Below, piece by piece: positions 50,101 through 57,383 of a stretch of DNA of 64,000 nucleotides. Location of the stretch: NCBI RefSeq assembly GCF_000147815.2, contig NC_015957.1, forward strand, positions 8,804,001 through 8,868,000, read 5' to 3'. Source of the stretch: Streptomyces violaceusniger Tu 4113 (GTDB lineage Bacteria > Actinomycetota > Actinomycetes > Streptomycetales > Streptomycetaceae). The notes under the pieces are model-generated. The model did not search any database. It saw only the letters and a list, made by a program, of their open reading frames with translations, and was not told where the DNA came from. Every line of letters begins with the position of its first letter. The stretch's first letter is position 1. The position numbers were made by a program, and so were the translations under genes.

Positions 50101-51349
50101 GGGCCCGTTCGATCTCAATGCGGGCACCGTTGCGGTCCTGGAGGCTCTCCAGGGCCAGGTAGACCGCGCCCGGCTCCTCCGTGGCGGCGGGACGGACGAA
50201 CGTCCGCACCACACCCGCCTCCGGGTCGGTCACCGTCATGACACCGTCCGGCTTGCCGTCCCACTCCAGCGGCCACCGCGCACCCTTCACCGGCAGCGTC
50301 GGCAACCCCGGCTCCGGCACCGGATACACCAGCCGCATCCCGTCCGCGGCGGCGAACACCACGCCCTCCGGGTCCAGTTGGATCCGCTCGTCCAGCAGGC
50401 TGGTCCAGGTCGGGCCGAACCACACCCCGCCCCGGTACGAGGACACATGGGTGCGCTCGAAAACCAGCGGCAGCGAACCGGGCAGCATCAGGTCGGTGTG
50501 CTCCATCAACATCGCACCCGTCGCGATGTCGATCGGCTCACCCGTGCACGGGCACTTCTTGGCCGGGCGGGCAGCCGGGCCCTCCTCGACGAGATTCGGC
50601 CGCAGCGAGGGCACCTTCGGCGGCCTGAGCAAGTCCGGGACACCAGTGAGCTTCGGCATCACACCGGGCTTGAGCACACCCAGCCCGGCGCCGAAGATCC
50701 CACCGTCGATCATGCCGTCCTTGGCGGCCTGGTTGACCTCATCCAGGCTGAAACCCTTCTGCTGCCCCAGCGCGATCTTCACCGGCTGCGCCACCGCCGC
50801 GTCGATCGTCACCGACAGCACGCTCGTGAAGACCGCACCAGTGAAGATCTCCGCCGCCAGCGTCGCCACGGCCTCCTCCACCGCGATGCCCAGCCCGCTG
50901 GCCATCGCGATGACCTCCGCGGCCACCTCGTCCGAGGCACCCCCGGTGAACGGCGTCAGCAGGAGACCACCGACCAGCGCAGCCGCGTCGATCGCGATCT
51001 GCGCCTTCAGCGTGTCGATGGCGTCATCGACCTTGTCGGCGAACTTCTCCAGGAACTTCGCCATGTTCCGGGCGGACTTGGCGAGGTTGCTCAGCCAGCC
51101 CTCGTCCTTCCCCTTGGCGTAACGCCCCCAGAACGTCTCAAAGGCATCGATCGCCTCACCCTTGTTGTGATGGATGAGCGTCGTGGCCGCCTTGTCGGTC
51201 GCGACCCGCACATCGTCCACACTGTCGGCGAACGTCCGCCAGGCGTCGGCCGCGTGGCGCAGAGTGCCGGAGTTGGCATCCGGCCACCACATGCCGAGCT
51301 TCATGAGGAGGGCCTTGGCCTTCTCCTCGATCTCGCTCCCGAAACTCAC
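47108..51349 (-). CDS. Rhs/YD-repeat polymorphic toxin with ESX-like N terminus
   Basis: The 1,413-residue protein starts with a helical WXG/LXG-like domain (about 1-115; TLRHAADAWRTFADSVDDVR, FETFWGRYAKG), followed by hydrophobic helices (about 120-205). A DUF6531-like segment (CPCTGEPIDIATGAM, LVFERTHVSSYRGG) leads into some twenty YD/RHS repeats. The shell closes with YFRHYDPETARYVTPDPLGL. The last 95 residues (from REACETAKNI to YFEDLE) form a variable tip with RIAYWDPDKGAVVVEQ and GGTVFTPKEG. This tip resembles small nuclease-like toxins, but the activity is not assigned. It is co-translated with the upstream WXG100-like gene (ATGA overlap). Confidence 0.9.
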   Translation of the reverse strand: MSFGSEIEEKAKALLMKLGMWWPDANSGTLRHAADAWRTFADSVDDVRVATDKAATTLIHHNKGEAIDAFETFWGRYAKGKDEGWLSNLAKSARNMAKFLEKFADKVDDAIDTLKAQIAIDAAALVGGLLLTPFTGGASDEVAAEVIAMASGLGIAVEEAVATLAAEIFTGAVFTSVLSVTIDAAVAQPVKIALGQQKGFSLDEVNQAAKDGMIDGGIFGAGLGVLKPGVMPKLTGVPDLLRPPKVPSLRPNLVEEGPAARPAKKCPCTGEPIDIATGAMLMEHTDLMLPGSLPLVFERTHVSSYRGGVWFGPTWTSLLDERIQLDPEGVVFAAADGMRLVYPVPEPGLPTLPVKGARWPLEWDGKPDGVMTVTDPEAGVVRTFVRPAATEEPGAVYLALESLQDRNGARIEIERALSGVPLAVRHSGGYYLAVDTEGQRVTALRLLDEPPSVYAPGQSREGGTVVMRYGYDEAGNLTGVTNSSGEPLRFTYDAQGRVTSWTDRNGTSFRYVYGPDGKVVRTEGSDGVYNGGLEYDDAARTTVYTDSLGHRTTYRYNADGQLIEETDPLGHTTLTEWDARGDRKVAVTDPLGRTTRYGYDEDGNLTGVTLPDGARAEATYNALCLPLEVTEPGGGSWRHTYDDTGNLTATTDPTGSTTTYAYTERGHLAEVTDALGNTTRLIPDRAGLPIAVTDPLGHTTSVRRDIFGRVVEATDPLGHTTRMGWTTEGKPAWREEPDGSRESWTWDGEGNLLTHTDPAGHTTHQTSTHFDVPATRTEPDGAAYAFAYDTELRLTEVTNPQGLTWTYTYDPAGRLTTETDFNGRTLTYTHDAAGDLLTRTNGAGETLYLTRDALGRTTEQRDEAGARTTYAYDAQSALAQASNPDVELTLERDALGRVLSETVNGRTTRYLYDAVGRRTERTTPSGLTSAWTYDEAGRPTALRTGTAGTLTFVYDAAGRETERRVGEAVRLTQTWDTADRLTTQTIGEGRASEANRILQHRSYAYRADGYLTEIRELTSGTRRFDLDPVGRVTGVHAHGWTETYAYDSAGNLTHASAPAHASPGDREFSGTIVHRAGRTTYEHDTQGRLTRRTRKLLNGQTRTWAYTWNAEDRLTDAMTPDGDHWHYIYDPLGRRISKQRLADDGTIAESIDFTWEDTRLAEQSTPEGVHTTWDYAPGTHRPLAQTDHTPLIRKPGASLIEKFTGAEDETPPGFHAIITDLVGTPTELVTPDGDLSWQYRTTLWGTHFPSRASTSKVDCPLRFPGQYADPETGLHYNYFRHYDPETARYVTPDPLGLEPAPNHHAYVTNPHRFIDPVGREACETAKNIAQHSRDRAKDQGGLDHYVKDVKPNDLDDYVDKVINQDVPGIEVRYLSRERIAYWDPDKGAVVVEQGDGGTVFTPKEGKTYFEDLE

Positions 51350-51741
51350 CGATGACCGCCCGCACCCGGACCCTGGTCATGACCCGAGCCGTGCTTGGCC
51401 TTGGTGAACATGCCCTCAATGAGCTTGTCGTTGTCGACATGACCGTCGGCCATATCGTTCATCGCCTCATAGATGCTGGTCAGCCCGAGAACGAGAATGC
51501 CGGCCGCCGACTCGATGTGCTTCTGGTTCGGCTTGTACTGCTTGCCGAAGTCCTTCCCCGGCTTGTCATCCCCCCACGGCTCCCCATAGCCGTCCAGCGC
51601 CGAGATCAGCTTGGTCAGCGCCTCACTCAGCTTCACCGACTGGTGATGGAACGTCGGCGCGACGGACTTGATGTCCGCCACCTTGATGTCCAGAACCTTG
51701 CCGCCGCCGCTGCTGCCGCCACTGCCGCTGCCGCTCCCCAT
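51346..51741 (-). CDS. WXG100-like partner protein
   Basis: The 131-residue protein has a Gly/Ser-rich start, then two helical regions joined by GEPWGDDKPGKDFGKQY, whose WGxxxxGxxF pattern is typical of actinobacterial WXG100-related ESX proteins. The C-terminal helix (IESAAGILVLGLTSIYEAMN) and a Gly/His-rich tail follow. The stop overlaps the Rhs start (ATGA). It probably targets or chaperones the Rhs protein to a type VII secretion system encoded elsewhere. Confidence 0.8.
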   Translation of the reverse strand: MGSGSGSGGSSGGGKVLDIKVADIKSVAPTFHHQSVKLSEALTKLISALDGYGEPWGDDKPGKDFGKQYKPNQKHIESAAGILVLGLTSIYEAMNDMADGHVDNDKLIEGMFTKAKHGSGHDQGPGAGGHR

Positions 51742-51897
51742 GCGACGCCTCCCCCCGTTGAGCGTTTGTCGTACAAAGCTTCCAGGCTAGGGCGGCGATC
51801 ATCATGAGCCGTTCAATGTGGTCTCTGCAACGAGCAAAGAGTGCCGACCCGGTACGACTCAGAGACACAGCAGGTTGGCACCCCCGCTCAAGCTCAT

Positions 51898-51978
51898 GGC
51901 TTCATGGACGTGGCCCATACGATCGAGATCTTCGGCACCTGCAGCGACTGCTCGACGGCGAAGACTGTGCAGGAGTAA
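51898..51978 (+). pseudogene. Remnant of a zur 3' end
   Basis: This in-frame stretch codes for GFMDVAHTIEIFGTCSDCST-AKTVQE and a stop. It matches the last 26 residues of Zur (44258-44683) with 17 identities, including the GTCxDC zinc motif. There is no promoter, N-terminal part or DNA-binding domain. It is the coding part of repeat copy B and marks the right side of the duplicated flank of the toxin island. Confidence 0.85.
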
Positions 51979-52112
51979 CCCCCGCCCTGTTCCGATTGAT
52001 CTCTTCGGGGCTGTGAATACGGTGCCCGACGTGGCGAGCCCTGAATCAGACAGAACGAAGCCGCCGGTCGCTCGGCGCCGAGTCGTTCTCTGACCACTGA
52101 CCAAACTCTTCG
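51898..52112 (+). repeat. Direct repeat, copy B: zur tail and downstream sequence
   Basis: This is the second copy of the sequence at 44603-44840, about 7.3 kb away in the same orientation. Divergence is roughly one base in eight by eye, plus loss of about 25 bp that includes the CCCCTTCGCGGGG hairpin after the zur stop. The two copies bracket the Cmx-like gene, the candidate immunity gene, the Rhs gene and the WXG100-like gene. Confidence 0.85.
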
Positions 52113-52129
52113 GCCAACTCTGAGGCAGC

Positions 52130-52411
52130 CTAGCCCCCAACGCGAAGCTTGATTTGGCGGTTGTGTTCTGCGTGATCCACGACCGTAGCCGTCAGAACCC
52201 CGCCCTCAACAGGCCAATCTTCCGGATCTATCGGAACATCACCAGGGAGATACGAGATAGCGTCCACAACAGCGGGAACATCGGGAAAATTGTCCAACTT
52301 CACAAATATTCCGAAGGGTAGACGCTTCTCGACGATGCCACTTACGCGCACTCCGACAGGAATGCGCGACTTGACCTCAAGCCATTTGCTCTCATCGACC
52401 TCGCCAGTCAC
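52130..52411 (-). CDS. Small S1/OB-fold protein
   Basis: The 93-residue product has an S1 RNA-binding-like OB fold: VKSRIPVGVRVSGIVEKRLP, FGIFVKLDNFPDVPAVVD and a final NRQIKLRVGG strand. Small S1-domain proteins of this kind occur among accessory genes near Streptomyces toxins and may be immunity-related. That link is only positional. The GTG start lies 24 bp after the stop of the next gene upstream, so they are probably co-transcribed. The DNA is AT-richer than the core genes. Confidence 0.65.
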   Translation of the reverse strand: MTGEVDESKWLEVKSRIPVGVRVSGIVEKRLPFGIFVKLDNFPDVPAVVDAISYLPGDVPIDPEDWPVEGGVLTATVVDHAEHNRQIKLRVGG

Positions 52412-52434
52412 TTGGCGCTAGACCCCCAGGCCGT

Positions 52435-53166
52435 TCACGGCACCGTGAACCAGCAGATGTCCCCCGAGTCCGGCAACCCCGGGAGCTTCGCCATCTCCGA
52501 GCGGATCCTGTCGAGGGTTTCCCCCTTCGTAGTGCTCCAGGGCGCGAAGGGGTGCGCGTCCGACGAGGTGAGGTCTCCAGCACGGACGCCTCGGTCGTAC
52601 AGGTCACCGATGAGACGGACCGTCATTTCCCTCAGCTGCGACTGGCTCGCGCCCTTGCCGAGAATGCTCGCCACCGCACCACTGATCACAGAAAAGCCCA
52701 ACCAGTCGTCATGCGCATATTCCAGCAAATACTTGAACTCTTCTTCTGGAGGCAGGCGCGAATCATCTCGCGTACTCGTCGACCTCAGCTCGAGCGATTC
52801 GCCGGACGTGACAGCGATGCGGGATCCTCCTTCAAACTGGAGCTCAGCTTGGACCAGATCCCCATGCTCATTGACTTGTTTCCTCAGCGAGAGGATTTTA
52901 CCGAGGCTTTCTTCGGGAAGAGTAGAAATATCGCGATAGGTCCATGCATCGCGAGGGTGGCACCACTGAGGAAGCTCTGGCCACGTTCCTTTCTCAATAC
53001 GCAGTGTCCAATCCGTCCCTGAGGCCAGGCCCAGCGACCCGGATTCCTTGAAAATCAATTCGATGGCCTCGGGGGACGCCGTTGGATCGCTCTCTTCGGG
53101 GAGGTAGTAGATGCCCATGACGGCGACAACATTCCGATCAGCAAGAGAGACAAGTCCATGGGTCAT
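52435..53166 (-). CDS. Unknown protein, possible immunity type
   Basis: The 243-residue acidic protein has an N-terminal part (VVAVMGIYYLPEESDPTASP) and a C-terminal helical part (ASQSQLREMTVRLIGDLYDR, GVRAGDLTSSDAHPFAPW, GETLDRIRSEMAKLPGLPDS, ICWFTVP). The C-terminal pattern of RLIGDLYDxGVRAGDL then W and a WFTVP end recalls a family often found beside Streptomyces toxins, from memory. It starts 7 bp after the reductase stop, without a clear ribosome binding site, so coupling to that gene is possible. Confidence 0.6.
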   Translation of the reverse strand: MTHGLVSLADRNVVAVMGIYYLPEESDPTASPEAIELIFKESGSLGLASGTDWTLRIEKGTWPELPQWCHPRDAWTYRDISTLPEESLGKILSLRKQVNEHGDLVQAELQFEGGSRIAVTSGESLELRSTSTRDDSRLPPEEEFKYLLEYAHDDWLGFSVISGAVASILGKGASQSQLREMTVRLIGDLYDRGVRAGDLTSSDAHPFAPWSTTKGETLDRIRSEMAKLPGLPDSGDICWFTVP

Positions 53167-53173
53167 TGCGGCA

Positions 53174-53767
53174 TCAGTGGCGGGTGAAGTGGGTGAGGGT
53201 GACGCCGCCGGGGAAGGCGGTGCGTTCGGCGACGTCGAAGACGGTGGGATCGAAGGCGCCGTCGAAGGCCGGGATTCCGGCTCCGGCGACGACCGGGTAG
53301 TTCTTGATCACCAGTTCGTCGACCTCGGGCAGGAGGGCACCCGCCAGCTTGCCACCGCCGCAGAGCCACACGTTCAGTCCCGTGTCTTCTTCCCGCTTGA
53401 GCTCGCGTACGAGGGCGAGTGGGTCGCCCGGGACGACGGTGACGGCCGGGTCGATGTCGGGCTTGAGGGTGCTGGACACCACGTACTGGCGCAGATGCGC
53501 GTACGGGCTGCCGATGCCCGCGTCCAGGGCGGGGCGGTAGGAGCCGAGGCCCATGATGACGGTGTCGAAGTGGCGGTTGGGCGCGTCGGTCAGGCCGACC
53601 ATGGCGCGGTGGGCGGTCGGGACCGTCTCGGGAAACAGCGTGTTGGTCCAGGCCGAGTAGGCGGCGGACTGCTGTTCGTCACCGGCGGGGAAGAAGTCGT
53701 ACTCGCCGCCGGGGCCCGCGATGCGGCCATCGAGCGTGACGGCGACGTAGTACACGAGCTTTCGCAT
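53174..53767 (-). CDS. Dihydrofolate reductase family protein (RibD C-terminal type)
   Basis: The 197-residue protein has the RibD-C/DHFR-like fold: RKLVYYVAVTLDGRIAGPGG, DTVIMGLGSYRPALDAG, NVWLCGGGKLAGALLPEVDE and ELVIKNYPVVAGAGIPAF. Such stand-alone proteins are NADPH-dependent reductases of unknown substrate, often next to a TetR regulator. ATG 53767 (MRKLVYY) is the family-typical start. ATG 53782 is an alternative but lies inside the operator repeat boundary. It is divergent from the TetR gene. Confidence 0.88.
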   Translation of the reverse strand: MRKLVYYVAVTLDGRIAGPGGEYDFFPAGDEQQSAAYSAWTNTLFPETVPTAHRAMVGLTDAPNRHFDTVIMGLGSYRPALDAGIGSPYAHLRQYVVSSTLKPDIDPAVTVVPGDPLALVRELKREEDTGLNVWLCGGGKLAGALLPEVDELVIKNYPVVAGAGIPAFDGAFDPTVFDVAERTAFPGGVTLTHFTRH

Positions 53768-53783
53768 CGTTGGCAGCTCCATC

Positions 53784-53839
53784 CGTAGTACTCTGACTGA
53801 AGTGGTTTGAACGTAGTACTACAACTGGAGTGGTGTCAA
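53784..53839. promoter_or_regulatory. 28-bp tandem operator between the reductase and TetR genes
   Basis: Two contiguous copies of a 28-bp unit (53784-53811, 53812-53839) share 22 of 28 bases. Each begins CGTAGTACT and continues with ACTG, then AGTGGT. The second copy ends on the TetR start codon. The arrangement suggests two repressor dimers controlling both divergent genes, with autoregulation by the TetR protein. Confidence 0.75.
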
Positions 53840-54417
53840 TGGTGAGACGGAACGACGAGCGGCGCGCCGCACTCGTCGACGCTGCGATCGAGGTGTTGGC
53901 CAGGGAAGGCGCACGCGGCCTGACCTTCCGCGCGGTGGACACTGAGGCCGCCGTCCCCGCCGGTACGGCATCCAACTACTTCGCCAACCGCGACGATCTG
54001 CTCACCCAGGCCGGCGCCCGCGTCTATGAGCGGCTCCAGCCCGACGAGGCCACGATCGCCCGCCAGCGGGCGGCAGGCCGCGACCGGGAGACCTATGTGG
54101 AGCTGATGCGTGAACTCGTCGGCCGCGTCGCCTCGTTCCGTACCGGCTATCTGGCCCTGCTGGAACTCCGCCTCGAGGCCACCCGGCGCCCCGCGCTGCG
54201 TAAGGTCCTCACCGAGCGGGTGCGGGCCGACGTCGATGCCAACGTCGCCTACCACGAGGCGTCGGGGCTTCCCGGCGACGCCATGGCCGTCAAGCTGCTG
54301 ATACTGGCTCTGAACTGGCTGATCGTCGAGCAGCTCACCCTGCCGGACGTCTTCACGGAGGCTGAGCGTGACCAACTGGTGGCGGCCGCGGTGGAGCGCA
54401 TCGTGGCGGCGGAATAG
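53839..54417 (+). CDS. TetR-family regulator
   Basis: The 192-residue protein has the TetR HTH (RRAALVDAAIEVLAREGARG, AAVPAGTASNYFANRDDLL) and a C-terminal domain (YVELMRELVGRVASFRTGYL, LLILALNWLIVEQL). ATG 53839 has GGAG 8 bases upstream; in-frame GTG codons at 53830 and 53833 are less likely. It should repress the divergent reductase and itself through the tandem operator. Confidence 0.88.
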   Translation: MVRRNDERRAALVDAAIEVLAREGARGLTFRAVDTEAAVPAGTASNYFANRDDLLTQAGARVYERLQPDEATIARQRAAGRDRETYVELMRELVGRVASFRTGYLALLELRLEATRRPALRKVLTERVRADVDANVAYHEASGLPGDAMAVKLLILALNWLIVEQLTLPDVFTEAERDQLVAAAVERIVAAE

Positions 54418-54491
54418 CCGTGGCGGCGGCGGGGTGAGCGTGGCGGCGGACCAAGCGACCGCCGCTCATGCTGTCTACGCGCCCTACGCGC

Positions 54492-55328
54492 TTACTCGGA
54501 CGACGAGTCGTCCTTCTTGAGCTGGTCCTCGTTCGGGATCGCCCCGCCGAAGCGGCGGTCCCGCGAGGCGTACTCCAGGCACGCCCGCCACAGGTCGCGG
54601 CGGTCGAAGTCGGGCCACAGCACGTCCTGGTACACCATCTCGGCGTACGCGCTCTGCCAGATCAGGTAGTTGGACGTACGCTGCTCGCCCGACGGGCGCA
54701 GGAAGAGGTCCACATCCGGCATGTCCGGGTAGTAGAGGTACTTCGCGAACGTCTTCTCGTTCACCTTCGACGGATCGAGCCGCCCCGACCGGACGTCCTC
54801 CGCCAGCGCCTTCGCCGCGTCCGCGATCTCCGCCCGGCCGCCGTAGTTCATGCAGAAGTACATCGTCATGGCGTCGTTGTCCTTGGTCTGCTCCTGAGCG
54901 ACCTGGAGTTCCTGCGCCACCGACTTCCACAGCTTCGGCATCCGGCCCGCCCAGCGGATCCGTACGCCCATCGCGTCCATCTCGTCGCGGCGGCGGCGGA
55001 TGACATCGCGGTTGAAGTTCATCAGGAAGCGCACCTCGTCGGGCGAGCGCTTCCAGTTCTCGGTCGAGAAGGCGTAGAGGGAGAGGTTCTTCACGCCCAT
55101 CTCGAGGCAGCCCTTGAGCACGTCCAGCACGACGCCCTCGCCGACCTTGTGCCCCTCGGTGCGCGGCAGCCCGCGCTCCTTGGCCCAGCGGCCGTTGCCG
55201 TCCATCACGCACGCCACGTGGGTCGGCACCAGCTCACCGGGGATCTTCGGCGGCCGGGCGCCGGACGGGTGCGGCTCCGGGATCCGGTACTCGCGCCGCT
55301 GTCGGCCCAGAAACCCGCGTCCTGCCAT
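54492..55328 (-). CDS. uppS: Isoprenyl transferase (undecaprenyl diphosphate synthase type)
   Basis: The 278-residue cis-prenyltransferase makes the polyprenyl carrier for cell wall synthesis. It has family motifs [47 protein letters not shown] and [20 protein letters not shown]. The first 35 residues are a basic extension usual in actinobacteria. ATG 55328 lies 11 bases from GAGGGAG; a GTG at 55337 is too close to it. Together with recO upstream it forms a leftward pair of core genes. Confidence 0.93.
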   Translation of the reverse strand: MAGRGFLGRQRREYRIPEPHPSGARPPKIPGELVPTHVACVMDGNGRWAKERGLPRTEGHKVGEGVVLDVLKGCLEMGVKNLSLYAFSTENWKRSPDEVRFLMNFNRDVIRRRRDEMDAMGVRIRWAGRMPKLWKSVAQELQVAQEQTKDNDAMTMYFCMNYGGRAEIADAAKALAEDVRSGRLDPSKVNEKTFAKYLYYPDMPDVDLFLRPSGEQRTSNYLIWQSAYAEMVYQDVLWPDFDRRDLWRACLEYASRDRRFGGAIPNEDQLKKDDSSSE

Positions 55329-55379
55329 GCCTGCCACGTCTCCCTCAGCTCTTGCTCTCTGTGCTACTGCCTTGTGCTG

Positions 55380-56129
55380 CTACTTCTCTACGTACCGCAG
55401 CGACCGAAGCCCCCGCTCCAGGTGCCAGCTCAAATACGCCGCCACGAGGCCACTGCCCTCCCGGGCGTGCCGCAGCTCACACGCGTCCGCCGTCTCCCAG
55501 TCGCCCGTCAGCAGCGCGCCCAGCAGCGTCAGCGACTCCGCCGAGGGTACGACGCTTCCGGGCACCCGGCACTCTCCGCAGATGACCCCGCCCGCGCCGA
55601 CCGAGAAGAACCGGTTCGGACCGGGCATCCCGCACTTGGCGCAGTCGTTGAAACTCGGTGCGTAACCGTTGACCGCGAGCGAGCGGAGCAGAAACGCGTC
55701 CAGGACGAGATGCGGCTGATGCTCCCCGGCGGCCAGGGTGCGCAGGGCGCCGACGAGGAGCAGATACTGCTGTACAGCGGGCTCGCCCTCGTGGTCGGTG
55801 AACCGCTCGGCCGTCTCCAGCATGGCCGTACCGGCGGTGTAGCGGGCGTAATCGGTGACGATCGACCCACCGTACGGCGCGATCGTCTCACTCTGCGTGC
55901 ACAGCGGCAGCCCGCGCCCGATCAGCTCGCCACCACCGCGCGAGAAGAACTGCACGTCGACGTGGCTGAACGGTTCGAGCCGCGCCCCGAACTTCGACTT
56001 CGTCCGCCGCACCCCCCGCGCGACGGCGCGGACGCGGCCGTTGTTGCGGGTGAGCAGGCTGATGATCCGGTCCGCCTCACCCAGCTTCTGGGTGCGCAGC
56101 ACGATGCCGTCGTCGCGGAACAGACTCAT
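55380..56129 (-). CDS. recO: DNA repair protein RecO
   Basis: The 249-residue recombination mediator has an N-terminal OB fold (SLFRDDGIVLRTQKLGEADR, ISLLTRNNGRVRAVARGVRR), a helical domain and a zinc site with CAKC and CGEC. It helps load RecA onto SSB-coated DNA in the RecFOR pathway. ATG 56129 gives the family-typical MSLFRDDG; ATG 56138 adds MGA. It precedes uppS. Confidence 0.93.
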   Translation of the reverse strand: MSLFRDDGIVLRTQKLGEADRIISLLTRNNGRVRAVARGVRRTKSKFGARLEPFSHVDVQFFSRGGGELIGRGLPLCTQSETIAPYGGSIVTDYARYTAGTAMLETAERFTDHEGEPAVQQYLLLVGALRTLAAGEHQPHLVLDAFLLRSLAVNGYAPSFNDCAKCGMPGPNRFFSVGAGGVICGECRVPGSVVPSAESLTLLGALLTGDWETADACELRHAREGSGLVAAYLSWHLERGLRSLRYVEK

Positions 56130-56144
56130 GGCGCCCATTGTCCC

Positions 56145-56354
56145 CTAGCGGGACAGATGATCGAACCGCCCAGCCTTCACGGCCCGAGTAAGCGCCCGGA
56201 GGGCGGCGGGGGTGGTGGCGATCACGGTCCGGGGTTCGTCGCTCTCCCGGAGGAGGATCGCGGCGTCGGGGGCGTGGGCCAGCTCCACGCAGGCGTTGTC
56301 CGGGGCGTCCGCCGAGTAGGAGGACTTCCGCCACTGTATGTGGGACATCTCCAT
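56145..56354 (-). CDS. DUF397 domain protein
   Basis: The 69-residue protein has the DUF397 pattern: IQWRKSSYSADAPDNACVEL, then AILLRESDEP and a C-terminal FDHLSR. DUF397 proteins are small partners of XRE-DUF5753 regulators throughout Streptomyces, where the pair can behave like a toxin-antitoxin or developmental switch. ATG 56354 is preferred; an ATG at 56348 is possible. It starts 11 bp downstream of the XRE regulator stop on the same strand. Confidence 0.9.
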   Translation of the reverse strand: MEMSHIQWRKSSYSADAPDNACVELAHAPDAAILLRESDEPRTVIATTPAALRALTRAVKAGRFDHLSR

Positions 56355-56364
56355 GCCTTCAGAG

Positions 56365-57210
56365 TCAGGGCGCGATGGCGTGAATGAAATCGCGCGTGTC
56401 TTCGGGTGTGAGGGACAGCTCTTCCGTCCGATCGAGAATCCGCCGGTAGTTGGCGAGGTGGGTCTCTCCGTCAAGGAACATCACACCGGTGGGCGCGTCG
56501 AGTTGCACCGTATCCAATTGCGGGACCGCCCCACACACATAGGCAGCCGAGACCCCGGCGTTGGGAAACCCTCCGGCGGAGAAGGGGATGGCTCGCACCG
56601 TGACATTGTCCCGCTCCGATGCCTCAAGGACACGCTCAAGCTGAGCACGGGCCACCTTGGCCCCACCGAACCCCATCCTCAGCGCAGCTTCGTGAATCAG
56701 GAAGGTGCACGGCGGCGGATCGTCCCGATCCAGGACATCGCGACGGCGCAACCGGAAGGACAGGCTGACCCGAAGTTGCGCGGGGGTGGGTTCCGGCTCG
56801 GCGATCGAGAACACGGCCTTCGCATAGTCCTCAGTCTGCAGCAGACCCGGGATGTGCATGATCTGCACGGCGCGCAAGCTCACGGCTCGGAATTCGAGCT
56901 CGGCCAGGTCAAGGGCGCTGGCAGCCATCTTGCCCTGATACTCATCCCACCAGCCTCGGCCGCGCTCGGTGGCCATGGCCGCGAGAGCGTCAACATACGC
57001 CTGGTCGCCGCATGAGTAGACGGCGGCCAGCATCCTGACGCGTTCCTCACTCACGCCCAGGCGCCCCGACTCCATGTTGCTGACCCGTGCACCCTCGGCA
57101 CCCAGTTGCTGAGCCGCGTGGGCCACGGCCATCCCGGCGTGCTCACGCATCTTGCGCAACTCCGTGCCAACGCGGCGCTGTCGCGCGGTTGGGGCTGCTT
57201 TCTGCGGCAT
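56365..57210 (-). CDS. XRE-family regulator with DUF5753 (Scr1 type)
   Basis: The 281-residue protein has an N-terminal helix-turn-helix (GTELRKMREHAGMAVAHAAQ, LGAEGARVSNMESGRLGVSE) and a DUF5753 domain with the typical LRAVQIMHIPGLLQTEDYAK and LIHEAALRMGFGG segments. It pairs with the following DUF397 gene. ATG 57210 has GGGGAGGG 7 bases upstream. It is divergent from an RsbW-like kinase gene, the usual Streptomyces trio. Confidence 0.92.
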   Translation of the reverse strand: MPQKAAPTARQRRVGTELRKMREHAGMAVAHAAQQLGAEGARVSNMESGRLGVSEERVRMLAAVYSCGDQAYVDALAAMATERGRGWWDEYQGKMAASALDLAELEFRAVSLRAVQIMHIPGLLQTEDYAKAVFSIAEPEPTPAQLRVSLSFRLRRRDVLDRDDPPPCTFLIHEAALRMGFGGAKVARAQLERVLEASERDNVTVRAIPFSAGGFPNAGVSAAYVCGAVPQLDTVQLDAPTGVMFLDGETHLANYRRILDRTEELSLTPEDTRDFIHAIAP

Positions 57211-57236
57211 GCGCACACCCTCCCCTTGCCCATTTC

Positions 57237-57257
57237 GTCACACAGTGCGCCTGTGAC
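57237..57257. promoter_or_regulatory. Inverted repeat in the divergent regulator/kinase promoter
   Basis: GTCACA (57237-57242) and TGTGAC (57252-57257) are separated by 9 bp, with an inner CACAG/CTGTG overlap. It lies 27 bp upstream of the XRE start and 127 bp from the kinase start, a likely operator for the XRE regulator. Confidence 0.5.
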
Positions 57258-57383
57258 ATTACTCGAATCCACGAGCGGCTGCATAAATACAGCGAACACC
57301 GCTGCATTGCTGCATCCGAATGCCGTATGGTCCTTGTAGCGCAGCGCATCGAACCAATCACGCACCGCGTTGGGAGCACCCTC

